Assembly: GCF_003122325.1 (NCBI RefSeq)
Contig: NZ_QFBC01000010.1
Location: 1-64,000, forward strand
Origin: Rhizobium album
GTDB lineage: Bacteria > Pseudomonadota > Alphaproteobacteria > Rhizobiales > Rhizobiaceae
Length of the DNA stretch: 64,000 bases
Reading direction: 5' to 3'
The notes beneath the pieces are model-generated. The model saw only the letters and a list, made by a program, of their open reading frames with translations, ran no database searches and was not told where the DNA came from. How positions within the stretch are numbered: the stretch's first letter is position 1; each line of letters opens with the position of its first letter. Positions 43,936-52,920 of the stretch are shown one piece after another. The position numbers and the translations under genes were made by a program.

Positions 43936-45035
43936 TGCGTCCCTCCCTGCTGCGACTGCGGACGGGTGATCTCGTTGAGCGGCAGGTAAGGCAACACGCC
44001 TTGCTTTTCGTCGATGATGATCTTCTTGGAATTCTTCAGCACGTTTTCCATCGTTTCAAGGAAGAGCCGCTTGCGGGTGACGTCGGGCGCCTTGGAATAT
44101 TCGTCGTAGATGGCGACGAAGCGTTGCGCTTCACCCTCGGCTTCCTTGACGACACGGTCCTTGTAGGCGGCCGCCTCTTCGCGGTTCTGCGCCGCCTGGC
44201 CGCGCGCCTGGCCGAGCTTCTGGTTGGCGTACTGGTTGGCTTCCTCGACGAAGCGGTCCTCGTCCTGCTCGGCACGCTGCACTTCGTCGAAGGCGTCGGC
44301 GACTTCGCGCGGCGGTGCCGCATCCTCGATCGCCACCGCATTGACCGAGATGCCCGAACCGTAATGATCCATGGTCGTCTGGATGGTGCTCTTCACTTCT
44401 GCCGCGATCTGCTGGCGGTTGTCGCGGAAGATGTCCTGCGCCGGACGGCGGCCGACCACTTCGCGCATCGCGCTCTCGGACACCTGTTGCAGGGTCTCGG
44501 CCGGATTTTCGAGATTGAAGAGATAGGATTTCGGGTCGCTCACCGTATAGAGCACGGAGAACTGCACGTTAACGATGTTCTGGTCGCCGGACAGCATCAG
44601 GCCGGAATTCGACGAGGACGACGCCTTCGAGCCGATATTCTGCTGCTGCTCGGTCACCTTGACGATCTCGACGGTCTCGAACGGCCAAATGTGGAAGTGC
44701 AGGCCCGGCATGGCGATTTCCTGCTTCGGCTTGCCGAAGCGCAGTTCGACGCCGCGCTCGTCGGGCTGCACGGTATAGATCGACTGGATGAGCCAGAAGA
44801 TGACGAGGACACCGGCGAGAATGACGAGCACGCCGCCATTGAAACCACCGGGAATGATGTTCTTCAACTGGTCCTGACCCCGCCGGATGATATCTTCGAG
44901 ATCCGGAGGGCCGCCATTGTTGCCGCCACCGCCGCCACGCGGGCGGTTCGGTCCCTGGCCCCAAGGCCCCTGATTATTGCCGCCGCCGCCCCCCCAAGGG
45001 CCGCCGCCGCCACCATTCTGATTGCTCCAGGGCAT
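43932..45035 (-). CDS. hflK: HflK, FtsH-protease modulator
   Basis: This 367-residue partner of HflC has a glycine-rich N-terminal tail of about 60 residues, the HflK hallmark, then a membrane helix (GVLVILAGVLVIFWLIQSIY). The SPFH domain opens VQPDERGVELRFGK. The start at 45035 follows GAGG. An in-frame start 21 codons upstream is not needed. The gene lies in the folA-hflK-hflC-degP order typical of rhizobia. Confidence 0.94.
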   Translation of the reverse strand: MPWSNQNGGGGGPWGGGGGNNQGPWGQGPNRPRGGGGGNNGGPPDLEDIIRRGQDQLKNIIPGGFNGGVLVILAGVLVIFWLIQSIYTVQPDERGVELRFGKPKQEIAMPGLHFHIWPFETVEIVKVTEQQQNIGSKASSSSNSGLMLSGDQNIVNVQFSVLYTVSDPKSYLFNLENPAETLQQVSESAMREVVGRRPAQDIFRDNRQQIAAEVKSTIQTTMDHYGSGISVNAVAIEDAAPPREVADAFDEVQRAEQDEDRFVEEANQYANQKLGQARGQAAQNREEAAAYKDRVVKEAEGEAQRFVAIYDEYSKAPDVTRKRLFLETMENVLKNSKKIIIDEKQGVLPYLPLNEITRPQSQQGGTQ

Positions 45036-45177
45036 CAAAACCTCATCTGTAAGACTTGCGCAAACCGACGCACCGGTAACCCAAACAGCCACCGGCACCC
45101 GTTATCCACCTTATAGGTATCGCAGCCAGTGCTTTCAACGCGACATGCTAAACTTGCGGCCAATTAACGGAAAATAG

Positions 45178-45702
45178 TTAAGCTTCGCGGGTCCGGCGCC
45201 GGTAGATGGCAAAGCGGGTGGCATAGCTGTCGCGCTCGCCGGCGGGCACGGCTTCTTCGCTGACCTTTTCCCAGAGCCCCGGATCGATGGCCGGGAACCG
45301 CGTGTCGCCGTCCACCGCATGGTCCACGTGGGTGACATAAAGGATATCAGTGCGCCCGATCGCCTGGCGATAGATTTCGCCGCCGCCGATCACCGCGATT
45401 TCCGTAGCCCCAACGTCGAGTGCAAGCGTCCCCGCCAGATCGATCGCTGCATCGATATCGTGCACCACGTGGACGCCGGGAAAGACAAAACCCGCATCAC
45501 GGGTAATGACGATGTTCGGCCGCCCCGGCAGTGGCCTGCCGATCGACTGCAATGTCTTGCGCCCCATGATCACCGGCTTGCCGAGCGTCAGCGCCTTGAA
45601 GCGCATCAGGTCCGTCGACAACCGCCACGGCATGTCGCCGTCACGGCCGATGATGCCGTTCTCCGAAACGGCGACGACGATGGAGATGGGAATTGAAGAC
45701 AT
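45178..45702 (-). CDS. folA: Dihydrofolate reductase
   Basis: This 174-residue enzyme regenerates tetrahydrofolate with NADPH. It contains ISIVVAVSENGIIGRDGDMPWRL (Met20 loop with the active-site acidic residue nearby), then VIMGRKTLQSIGRPLPGRPNIV and EIAVIGGGEIYRQA. It works with ThyA, whose gene lies 2 kb upstream on the same strand. The two are separated by an inserted cassette on the opposite strand, so folA must have its own promoter here. Confidence 0.95.
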   Translation of the reverse strand: MSSIPISIVVAVSENGIIGRDGDMPWRLSTDLMRFKALTLGKPVIMGRKTLQSIGRPLPGRPNIVITRDAGFVFPGVHVVHDIDAAIDLAGTLALDVGATEIAVIGGGEIYRQAIGRTDILYVTHVDHAVDGDTRFPAIDPGLWEKVSEEAVPAGERDSYATRFAIYRRRTREA

Positions 45703-45771
45703 AACCCGCCCTCACCAGGAAAACCATTTATAGACTACGAGACCGCGAGCTTAAGAACAAGGAAACCAAAA

Positions 45772-45930
45772 ATGCAAAAGAAAGCTTTCCACAAAAAGAA
45801 TTCCTCAAAAATGCGTTCCGGAATAAATAAATCGCAAGGAAAAACAGTAATCATGGCCATGAAGCGCGACAGATATGAACGTGCATTGAGAAATATACAT
45901 TTTATAAACCAAATATCGACGGGTGGATGA
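45772..45930 (+). CDS. 52-residue basic protein, first gene of an inserted cassette
   Basis: This small gene in AT-rich DNA between folA and the large unknown gene encodes a Lys/Arg-rich peptide (starts MQKKAFHKKNSSKMRSG, later MKRDRYERALRNIHFINQ). AAGGAA lies 8 bases before the ATG. The stop TGA is one base from the next gene's ATG, so the two would be translationally coupled. Its base composition differs strongly from the host. It could be a regulator, immunity protein or toxin part. No family is recognised. Confidence 0.45.
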   Translation: MQKKAFHKKNSSKMRSGINKSQGKTVIMAMKRDRYERALRNIHFINQISTGG

Positions 45931-45931
45931 C

Positions 45932-47653
45932 ATGAGCCGCGAGACCAGATGGCAGCAAATTGAAAGTGGATTTAAGGCAGCGGGCATTTCAGTACCGACA
46001 ATACAGCAGTTGAAGCTGAAGCTCGATACGAACCAGAGCCGGGCCAACGATTTCTACAATAAATCGATCTTCGCGCTGCTGCGCCCGACTGAGCGTGAAA
46101 ACCTCGCACGCGCCTTGACCTACCTGCAATATGTCAACGGCATGCTGGCCGCTGATACGGTCGAAGAACTATTCAAGACCAACAAAGGCAAACCGGATCA
46201 GGAACTGAACCAGCACATACGCCAGCTTGCCGCGCCTCAGCCCTCCGCGGCTGCCGTACCCATGAGAGAACCTCTGAAGCCCGCCGTGATCAGCGAGGCA
46301 TCGCCGCCACGCAACCCGGTGATCGTCATGCCCGAGTTGGAGGCGAAGCTCAACAAGGTGATTGGCGCCAAAAGCCTCGTGTCGCGCATGGCCAAAGAGA
46401 ACGGCGATTTTCTGTTCAAGGAAATCAGCCTGCTGCTGATCGATTTTAACAAGCATCTTGCAAACAACGCGGAAGCCGTCGCGACGATGGGACGCGTCTC
46501 CGACGAGGTGCATGAGAACTTCGCCAATGCCTATCGCGCTATCGGCAAGGCGGGCAATGCTCGGCTAGCCCTGATTACCAAGATCGCCGGCTCGAGCGTG
46601 GAAATGATCCCCATCATCGGCAAGGTCATCAGTGGTCCCCTGACGGCCGCACTTGAAAAATTCCACTACGATACGGAAATCACATCGGAATTCGAGCGAC
46701 GGATCAAGACGCAGCGAGACGAGGTAAAGGCGAACAAAGGTGTTGCCGGCCTGATCGCCACGATCGAAGACCGCATTGCAGACGCCACGACACTCGGGCT
46801 CAGCGGCGACCAACTGCCAACCAACTTCCAGTTGCATGACTGGCTGGTGTTGCGCATGAAGCAAGCCAGGACGCTCGCCGAGCAGGAACTCAAGGAAGCA
46901 TTGGTCAAGATGTTTTCGTTCGAGGGGACGCAGACGTCGGGTTTTAACGCGCGGGTCGTGCACAACAACATGATGTCCAACATGCATGCAACGCTTGCGC
47001 ACCAGAGGGGTGGGCCGGCACCGCACCTCCAGCAAACTTTCCGCGACGGTATGCAACGCGACGTCACCCAACTCCGGGAAGCGATGTCGAATTACTTCAA
47101 CAGGACAGTGATAACGGATCCGCTCAAATTGCGGCCTTACATCGAGCTTACGCTCTGGGCCGATTACATGAAGCAGAAGATAACACCGGAAAAATTCAAT
47201 GGCTCCTTCCGGGAGATCCAGAAATTGTCCATCGACATTCCAGACGCCATGGTAACCTCCCTGACCGCGCTGAACGTGATCAGAAAGAAGGCCAGCGGCG
47301 AGAAGTCGGCGCAGGTCTATCAGGCGAGCACCGCTTCCGCCGAAGGACACGCAAACCAGAAGGCTTACCAGGCGAACCGCATACCGTATGAAGGACACCC
47401 GAACCATAAGATCGGCGTTCTTCTGTTCCTGCAATGGTATGATACAATCAACCCGTTCAACATGTTGTGCAATACAAAATTCACCCCAGAATTGCTGCAG
47501 CAACACATGAACAGCTACATTTCCGCCATTGGCACGGCAATCGAAGCTTCGAAGGTCGTTCATATGATCGGTCACAATACGATCAGCGATCCGAGCCGCA
47601 TTATCGCTGCCCGTGACAACCAGATATCTCAGTTCAACAAGGCTATCGCCTGA
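45932..47653 (+). CDS. Unknown 573-residue protein inserted between folA and thyA
   Basis: The protein is mostly helical, with a Pro/Ala linker near residue 105. Residues around 210-235 (AGSSVEMIPIIGKVISGPLTAALEKF) form a hydrophobic, glycine-containing amphipathic stretch of the kind found in membrane-active proteins. The C-terminal part holds a two-copy 16-residue repeat (47318-47413). The start is set at 45932, with GGTGG upstream and coupling to the 52-residue gene. Orientation is opposite to the thyA-folA transcript it interrupts, a sign of gene transfer. I cannot assign a function. A defence or toxin role is only a guess. Confidence 0.7.
   Translation: MSRETRWQQIESGFKAAGISVPTIQQLKLKLDTNQSRANDFYNKSIFALLRPTERENLARALTYLQYVNGMLAADTVEELFKTNKGKPDQELNQHIRQLAAPQPSAAAVPMREPLKPAVISEASPPRNPVIVMPELEAKLNKVIGAKSLVSRMAKENGDFLFKEISLLLIDFNKHLANNAEAVATMGRVSDEVHENFANAYRAIGKAGNARLALITKIAGSSVEMIPIIGKVISGPLTAALEKFHYDTEITSEFERRIKTQRDEVKANKGVAGLIATIEDRIADATTLGLSGDQLPTNFQLHDWLVLRMKQARTLAEQELKEALVKMFSFEGTQTSGFNARVVHNNMMSNMHATLAHQRGGPAPHLQQTFRDGMQRDVTQLREAMSNYFNRTVITDPLKLRPYIELTLWADYMKQKITPEKFNGSFREIQKLSIDIPDAMVTSLTALNVIRKKASGEKSAQVYQASTASAEGHANQKAYQANRIPYEGHPNHKIGVLLFLQWYDTINPFNMLCNTKFTPELLQQHMNSYISAIGTAIEASKVVHMIGHNTISDPSRIIAARDNQISQFNKAIA
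47318..47413 (+). repeat. Two tandem 48-base coding repeats
   Basis: The repeat units encode YQASTASAEGHANQKA and YQANRIPYEGHPNHKI. The pattern YQA....xEGHxNxK is shared, with 8 of 16 residues identical. The nucleotide sequence has partly diverged, so this is an old duplication inside the unknown gene. Confidence 0.8.
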
Positions 47654-47686
47654 ACACAACTACAATGCCTATAGGCGGCGCCTCTT

Positions 47687-48481
<795 letters not shown>

Positions 48482-48589
48482 CGGATTGCCGCCGTCGATT
48501 CCAGTGTCGCCTCAGTCTAGCCGCCAAAGGCGGCCAAACCAAGCAGCCATGCCGGGTATCCCCATCTTCGCCGGCGGCGACGGCTGCCG

Positions 48590-48901
48590 TTACAGCGAGC
48601 CGAGCTTTCCGAGTTCCTTGGCGACCAGGTAGTAGAAGGTCACGCGCGATTTCGAGCGGTCGGCGGCCATTGCCTTGCATGTGGCGTCGATCGCCTTGTC
48701 GGCGTCGTCACCGCCGATGCCGAGCTTCTTTTCGCACCATTTTTCCTTGACGCGGGCAAGTTCCGTCGGGTCGGAGGCCGAGACCAGCGAGGAATCGCGG
48801 TTGCGCAGCGCAATACCCAGGTGCCGTACGATCTTCTGCACGATGGCCTCGTCGGCATTGCCGTCGTACTTCTTCACGTCTGCGAGATAGTCGGTCGTCA
48901 T
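48590..48901 (-). CDS. DUF2853-family protein
   Basis: This 103-residue cytoplasmic protein starts MTTDYLADVKKYDGNADEAIVQKIVRHLGIAL, matching DUF2853. These are small helical proteins with no established role. It contains three conserved basic/aromatic segments (KEKWCEKKLG, RVTFYYLVAKELGKL). GGAGAG precedes the ATG. It marks the last conserved chromosomal gene before the accessory region. Confidence 0.88.
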   Translation of the reverse strand: MTTDYLADVKKYDGNADEAIVQKIVRHLGIALRNRDSSLVSASDPTELARVKEKWCEKKLGIGGDDADKAIDATCKAMAADRSKSRVTFYYLVAKELGKLGSL

Positions 48902-49233
48902 GTGCTCTCCTTCCTTCGGGGTACATCATTGGCGGCACCCGCGCCGCGAGAATGGTGGAAGCGTTTCCCGACGTCAAGCGGCAGCAAAATCCACATGCGC
49001 CCCCCTTCCTTTAGCGAACGGAACCTCCTATATGAGGGGTGCCGGCTTTCGGGCCGGCTATGGCAATAAACGGTCGGTGTAATAAACCTATTGGACCCGG
49101 GGGCGTTATACAGACAACCCCTGTCAGTTAGTCGACCAGCCAAGTCCCCCCAGATTGAAGCATGCGCGCAGATCGCCCCTAGGCGATCGAACAGCGCGCA
49201 TTCCGCTTAGAAGACAAGGCCGAGGAGCGGAGC
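48902..49233. other. 332-base gene-poor junction with strong hairpins
   Basis: No convincing coding sequence is seen here. It holds a GCCGGCTTTCGGGCCGGC hairpin near 49042. A compound hairpin follows in which ATGCGCGC (49162-49169) pairs with GCGCGCAT (49194-49201) and, inside it, GATCGCC pairs with GGCGATC around CCTA. Such structure suggests a non-coding RNA, a terminator or the scar of an insertion. It does not match tmRNA, SRP RNA, RNase P RNA or a tRNA as far as can be seen. Confidence 0.4.
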
Positions 49234-49371
49234 CTACTTCGCAGCGGACGAGGTCTTGTCGTCAAATTTGACACAATAAGCCGGCCGGCAGGCCGTCATT
49301 TTCGGCGAAGCCGACTTGGACCCCGACCGAAGGGAGGGGCTTTGAGCGCCCGACCATAGCCATACTGGCAT
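49234..49371 (-). CDS. 45-residue ORF coupled to the XRE regulator
   Basis: The ATG shares a base with the stop of the XRE gene (TGATG). The peptide is Ser/Pro-rich at first (GAQSPSLRSGSKSASPK) and then has MTACRPAYCVKFDD with two Cys. Overlap with the regulator suggests coupling, but there is no independent ribosome site and the composition is borderline. It may be a small partner or only chance. Confidence 0.3.
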   Translation of the reverse strand: MPVWLWSGAQSPSLRSGSKSASPKMTACRPAYCVKFDDKTSSAAK

Positions 49372-49634
49372 CAATTCCCTAGGCGTTCATCATCATAATA
49401 ACCGACCACAAAATTGGCTCGAATACCCCAGCCTTCGGCGCCATTCGGCGCGAGAAAAATTACGCCGCGTTTGCTGTAATAGCGGACCAACTTTTCGACG
49501 CTTGCAATCCCGGCTGCCCCCTTTTCGATCATGTAGATCGTACGCGGACTGATGCCAGAATCCGCCGCTACCTCGGCCTGAGTTTGACCGAGGATTAGTC
49601 GAGCGACAGCAAGCATTCGTGACGGAGGCCTCAT
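49371..49634 (-). CDS. Small XRE-family helix-turn-helix regulator
   Basis: This 87-residue protein is a single Cro/CI-type DNA-binding domain (ARLILGQTQAEVAADSGISPRTIYMIEKG) with a short tail (VIFLAPNGAEGWGI). The tail resembles the VxFxxENGxGxGVRL ending of many small rhizobial XRE proteins. AAGG precedes the ATG. A perfect 13-base palindrome lies in its 158-base promoter region, between it and a divergent small gene, suggesting autoregulation. Confidence 0.8.
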   Translation of the reverse strand: MRPPSRMLAVARLILGQTQAEVAADSGISPRTIYMIEKGAAGIASVEKLVRYYSKRGVIFLAPNGAEGWGIRANFVVGYYDDERLGN

Positions 49635-49728
49635 GACGCCTTGGTGTCATCAAATGTAACGCTCCGCAAAAGAAATGTTGACAATAGCGATCGAGTCGCG
49701 AAAAAGTGCGATAGAAACGCTAAATTGT

Positions 49729-49741
49729 GCGAAATTTTCGC
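49729..49741. promoter_or_regulatory. Palindrome, candidate XRE operator
   Basis: GCGAAATTTTCGC is a perfect inverted repeat around a central T, between the divergent XRE and 42-residue genes. Related half-sites (TCGCGAAAA at 49696, GGTTCGCGAA near 49761) flank it. Several half-sites in one spacer are typical of Cro/CI-like control. Confidence 0.55.
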
Positions 49742-49792
49742 TAATTATTTGCGAGGCCGCGGTTCGCGAATCACCACGAGAGGATGCAACAG

Positions 49793-49921
49793 ATGAAGTT
49801 CGTCTACTTAAGTTCAGAAGACGCGCGGAGACTTTCCGCTGATCTGCACTCAGTTGAATCTGAATTGATTGAGACAATGTCTCTCGATACCGCTCCAATC
49901 CTCCAGGCTCATCAAATGTAG
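49793..49921 (+). CDS. 42-residue protein divergent from the XRE regulator
   Basis: This short gene encodes an amphipathic acidic peptide beginning MKFVYLSSEDARRLSADL and ending ILQAHQM. GAGAGGA lies about eight bases before the ATG. It lies across a likely operator from the XRE gene and ends overlapping the truncated DUF2357 gene. Composition is protein-like. It could be the target of XRE control, such as an antitoxin or small regulator, but the function is unknown. Confidence 0.5.
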   Translation: MKFVYLSSEDARRLSADLHSVESELIETMSLDTAPILQAHQM

Positions 49922-51147
49922 ACGAGTTGTACTCGTGCCTGCAGAACGGAGACGGCCAGAGGTATGGTCCACCCAGCATCTTGCGGTAGCACCCACCCGA
50001 GACCCTCGTTCGACGGCAATCCCTTCAGACCCGCGCGGATTGCATCATGCGACGCGGAGAAGTTATTTGCCACCGCCATCAAAAAACCTCCGAGGCACCA
50101 CATCTCGTAAAGTAGAGGAGTTTCGGCGATTGGCAGGGAAACCTGCAACCCGTTTTCGCCCAACCCCTGCCGCAGCTTCATCGCTATCGTGAAGGCAGAT
50201 TTGTAGCTAGGCTTCATCGTGAAGATGTTAGTCGGCCTCAGACTTCGGTCGGGTTCAATGCCGTGGAAGACATCACGGCGTCGCATTTTTTCGATCTTTG
50301 CTCGCCAGATTGTAATGTCGGAAAGCAGCATATTGCGGTTGCTACGACCCTCAGCAATGAGGGCAATTGTCAAGCGATTGCAAACACTGTCGAGCCAGTT
50401 CAAGAATCCAAGCAGAGCCCGGTGTTCATAGATTGAAGAATGCCTGCTTTGTCGGGGTTGCTGAATCCTTTCGACCAGATGCCCGCCTAACGCAACCACC
50501 AGGGCAGGCGCTGCTGCCATCTCCGCGCTCGTGGCGCGGCGGATGCGGGGACTGCGAAGTGCCTTCAAAAGCCCTGCGTTTGTCACCTTCCTTGCGCGGA
50601 ACAGAGACACTTCCTCGTGCTCTGACGAGTACCGGTTCACGGGGCGGTCAGCGATCCTGTGAATTGCTGTGTCCAGCAGGTCAATGTAGCAGCTTATGAG
50701 ATTGAAGGTCACAAGCCGGTTGCTTTCCCCAACGGCGGCGCTGGCCGGAATCGTCGCTCCTACCAGACGGTATATGGCCCTCGTCCAACCAGTGAGATCT
50801 TCCAGCATCGCGGAATATTGTTCGACGGTCAGTTTGGCGAGAACTGGACTGACAACAACGTTCGCGCTAGCGACAACCTTGTCCTTCCTCATCACCTTGA
50901 ATGCGAGGGATCCGGCATAAAACCCCAAGTCCAGTACGAAGTACGTCTGGCCGCGGATGATATGGCGCTCCATCGAGAGTGCGCCCACCCGTACCTCCCA
51001 GTCCCAAGGGATTTCCGCATCGTCCAGCCTGATGTCGAAGTGGTACTGCCTGTTCTCGCGGATGGCATCGGGCGCCAAGGCATTTCTTGGATAGAGATTT
51101 ACCAAAGCGCCGGTGTCGGGATCGACGAGGCGAATAGTTACTCCCAA
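49912..51147 (-). pseudogene. Truncated DUF2357 protein, McrC-like partner without nuclease
   Basis: About 411 residues of a DUF2357 protein, the partner of McrB-like GTPases/ATPases in McrBC-type restriction loci. It begins near TTG 51147 (GGGAAG nine bases upstream) with GVTIRLVDPDTGALVNLYPRNAL, includes LTGWTRAIYRLVG and PLLYEMWCLGGFL, and ends ARVQLVYI then stop. Full-length relatives continue after a similar LVY with a PD-(D/E)XK nuclease domain, which is missing here. The frame is open to 51267, but that part overlaps the McrB remnant. It is a broken restriction subunit, unless the short form has another use. Confidence 0.6.
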
Positions 51148-51494
51148 AACTGGAAGCTTCCCAACTTGCCATGATCCGAGATCATTCGTTCCAAGATTTT
51201 GAGCGACCTCGAATTTTTCGGGAGCTTTGAGATCGTGGCCTTTATCGAATTCAACGTCGCTGACCATTGATCGCCCTCTCCACGGAGCTTTACGAGCACC
51301 TTTTGAGCCAATTGAGCGTCCAAAGCCGCGGCGGCGTCGAGTATTCCGTCGGAGCTGGCGACCGCTTCGTCAATGAAACGGACGATTGCCTTAGCGGTAC
51401 GGAAGCCGAAGTGCCGATGAACATCTCGAAGGGATTCCCATACGGCGATAAGGGTCGATGCAATCAAAGCCCTGTCCAGATTTTGATCGTCCCC
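51138..51494 (-). pseudogene. C-terminal remnant of an McrB-like AAA+ ATPase
   Basis: Reading from an in-frame stop at 51497, about 118 residues match the C-terminal lid of McrB-type AAA+ proteins: a FGFRTAKAIVRFIDEA helix, then ALDAQLAQKVLVKLRGEG and a closing GSFQFWE. Walker A, Walker B and the GTP-binding part are absent, because the sequence breaks at about 51500. Its stop overlaps the DUF2357 start by 10 bases, the natural operon arrangement. The system has thus lost both its motor and its nuclease. Confidence 0.6.
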
Positions 51495-51537
51495 TCAGCA
51501 TCAGTCTTTGCGAACAAACTTAATAAAATGCGAATGA

Positions 51538-51747
51538 TCAGGTTGCCGCAGGCCAATCGTTAGCAGGCTCTTCGATCACGCTGTCGTCTTCCGCCGGATC
51601 TGGATCACGTTCTTTAGCCTTGCGGCGATTTTCGATCTCCTCGCCGATTGCCTTCAGAATGTCCTCGTGTTCGACCCCTTTGGTGACGAACTTGTCGACC
51701 AGATCCTCGAACATGAGCCGGAGATCGGCTCTCCATTCATCACTCAT
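51538..51747 (-). CDS. Small acidic protein downstream of the ExoIII-like nuclease
   Basis: This 69-residue protein (EWRADLRLMFEDLVDKFVTKGVEHEDILKAIGEEI) has an N-terminal helix-rich half and a C-terminal acidic tail. The ATG overlaps the nuclease stop and follows GGAGGAA, so it is co-translated with it. It ends near the break point of the McrB remnant, so its last few residues may be foreign. Function unknown. Confidence 0.6.
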   Translation of the reverse strand: MSDEWRADLRLMFEDLVDKFVTKGVEHEDILKAIGEEIENRRKAKERDPDPAEDDSVIEEPANDWPAAT

Positions 51748-52544
51748 CACTTCCTCCTTTTTCTGACAGGCTTTTCAGCGAGTTCAATCCAGACCGGTGC
51801 ATGGTCGCTCGTGTGCTCCCAGCCGCGCACGTGCTTGTCGACCTCGGCCTTGACGAGCCGGTCCGCGAGATCGTTACTGAGCAGGATGTGATCCAGGCGA
51901 AGTCCGGCATCGCGGCCGTAGGCATTCCGGAAGTAGTCCCAGAAGGTGTAGATCCGCTCGTCCGGGTGGAGCGCCCGGACGGCATCCGTCCACCCCTGCC
52001 CTACAAGTGCGCGGAATGCTTCGCGCACCTCAGTGCGGAAAAGGGCATCGTCCTTCCAGCGCTCTGGCTTGTAGACGTCGAGATCAGTCGGCATGACGTT
52101 GTAGTCGCCCGCCAGAATGACAGGGACCTCGAGATCCAGAAGCTCGGCAGCGTAGGAATGAAGACGCTGGAACCAGCGGAGCTTGTAGTCGAACTTGGGT
52201 CCGGGATACGGATTGCCGTTCGGCAGGTAGAGACCGCCGATGACGATGCCGTCGATTACCGCTTCAATATAACGGCTCTGCTCGTCCTCATGTTCGCCGG
52301 GAAGCCCTTTGCGCGTCAGGAGCGGCTCAGAGCCACGGGCGAGCATCGCGACGCCATTCCATGACTTCTGACCGTGCCAGACAGCTCCATACCCGGCCTT
52401 TTCGATCTCCCTCACAGGGAACTTGGCATCGGGAGCCTTCAGCTCCTGAAGCACCACGACATCGGGTTCGGCCTCGGTCAGCCATCGGAGAAGGACGTCC
52501 AGACGGCCGTTCACGCCGTTGACGTTATAGGTGGCGACCTTCAC
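51747..52544 (-). CDS. Exodeoxyribonuclease III-family AP endonuclease
   Basis: This 265-residue DNase I-like enzyme contains MKVATYNVNGVNGRL (metal-binding Asn), VVVLQELKAPD (catalytic Glu), GLYLPNGNP, ILAGDYNVMPTDLDV, RLDHILLS and the terminal TSDHAPVWIEL His. It cleaves DNA at abasic sites and removes 3' blocks. It begins with GTG overlapping the stop of the preceding small gene. Location next to two Ku genes suggests a DNA-repair island. It is additional to any main-chromosome xthA. Confidence 0.92.
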   Translation of the reverse strand: MKVATYNVNGVNGRLDVLLRWLTEAEPDVVVLQELKAPDAKFPVREIEKAGYGAVWHGQKSWNGVAMLARGSEPLLTRKGLPGEHEDEQSRYIEAVIDGIVIGGLYLPNGNPYPGPKFDYKLRWFQRLHSYAAELLDLEVPVILAGDYNVMPTDLDVYKPERWKDDALFRTEVREAFRALVGQGWTDAVRALHPDERIYTFWDYFRNAYGRDAGLRLDHILLSNDLADRLVKAEVDKHVRGWEHTSDHAPVWIELAEKPVRKRRK

Positions 52545-52720
52545 TTGCGCTTGTGATCGCCCTTATCGCCCTCACCCGGCTTCGCATCATGCTTGGCTTC
52601 GTGACGCTTGTCGGCGGACAGCGATCTGCCGACATCGACGGACTCCTTGAACTTGCCCTCATCGTCACGGCGGACGTAGCGCTTGTCGGTTCCTGTATCG
52701 ATCAGTTCACGCTTGCTCAT
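52541..52720 (-). CDS. 59-residue Lys/Asp-rich protein of the Ku/nuclease region
   Basis: MSKRELIDTGTDKRYVRRDD followed by GKFKESVDVGRSLSAD and a Lys/His/Asp-rich tail. This is a small family often seen beside Ku or ligase genes in rhizobia, with unknown function. GGAGAG precedes the ATG, and its stop overlaps the nuclease start (GTGA). The charged, low-complexity tail suggests nucleic-acid binding. Confidence 0.7.
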   Translation of the reverse strand: MSKRELIDTGTDKRYVRRDDEGKFKESVDVGRSLSADKRHEAKHDAKPGEGDKGDHKRK

Positions 52721-52920
52721 GAGACTCTCCTGCGGTTGCGGTACGCAGATAACTCGCGACACCGCGAAAAGATGCATCGATTCCAGCATCTTGATCCGAC
52801 TCCTCAGGTTGCAGTGGAAAACTGAATCAAGTCATTGAAAAAGAGTCGCTTTTCGCGCCGGAACGATTCGCACGGTGATTCGGTTGAATCGCCAAAGTTG
52901 CGTTCAGTATGGAGAGTTCG

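Noticed and set aside
48960-49240. tmRNA, SRP RNA, RNase P RNA or tRNA in the gene-poor junction
   Set aside because: No tag-peptide codons, no SRP GGAAG tetraloop region, no RNase P core and no cloverleaf could be found. Only hairpins remain.
49650-49979. 109-codon minus-strand ORF at the end of the DUF2357 remnant
   Set aside because: It is the reverse of the 42-residue gene and of the operator spacer, and has no ribosome site.
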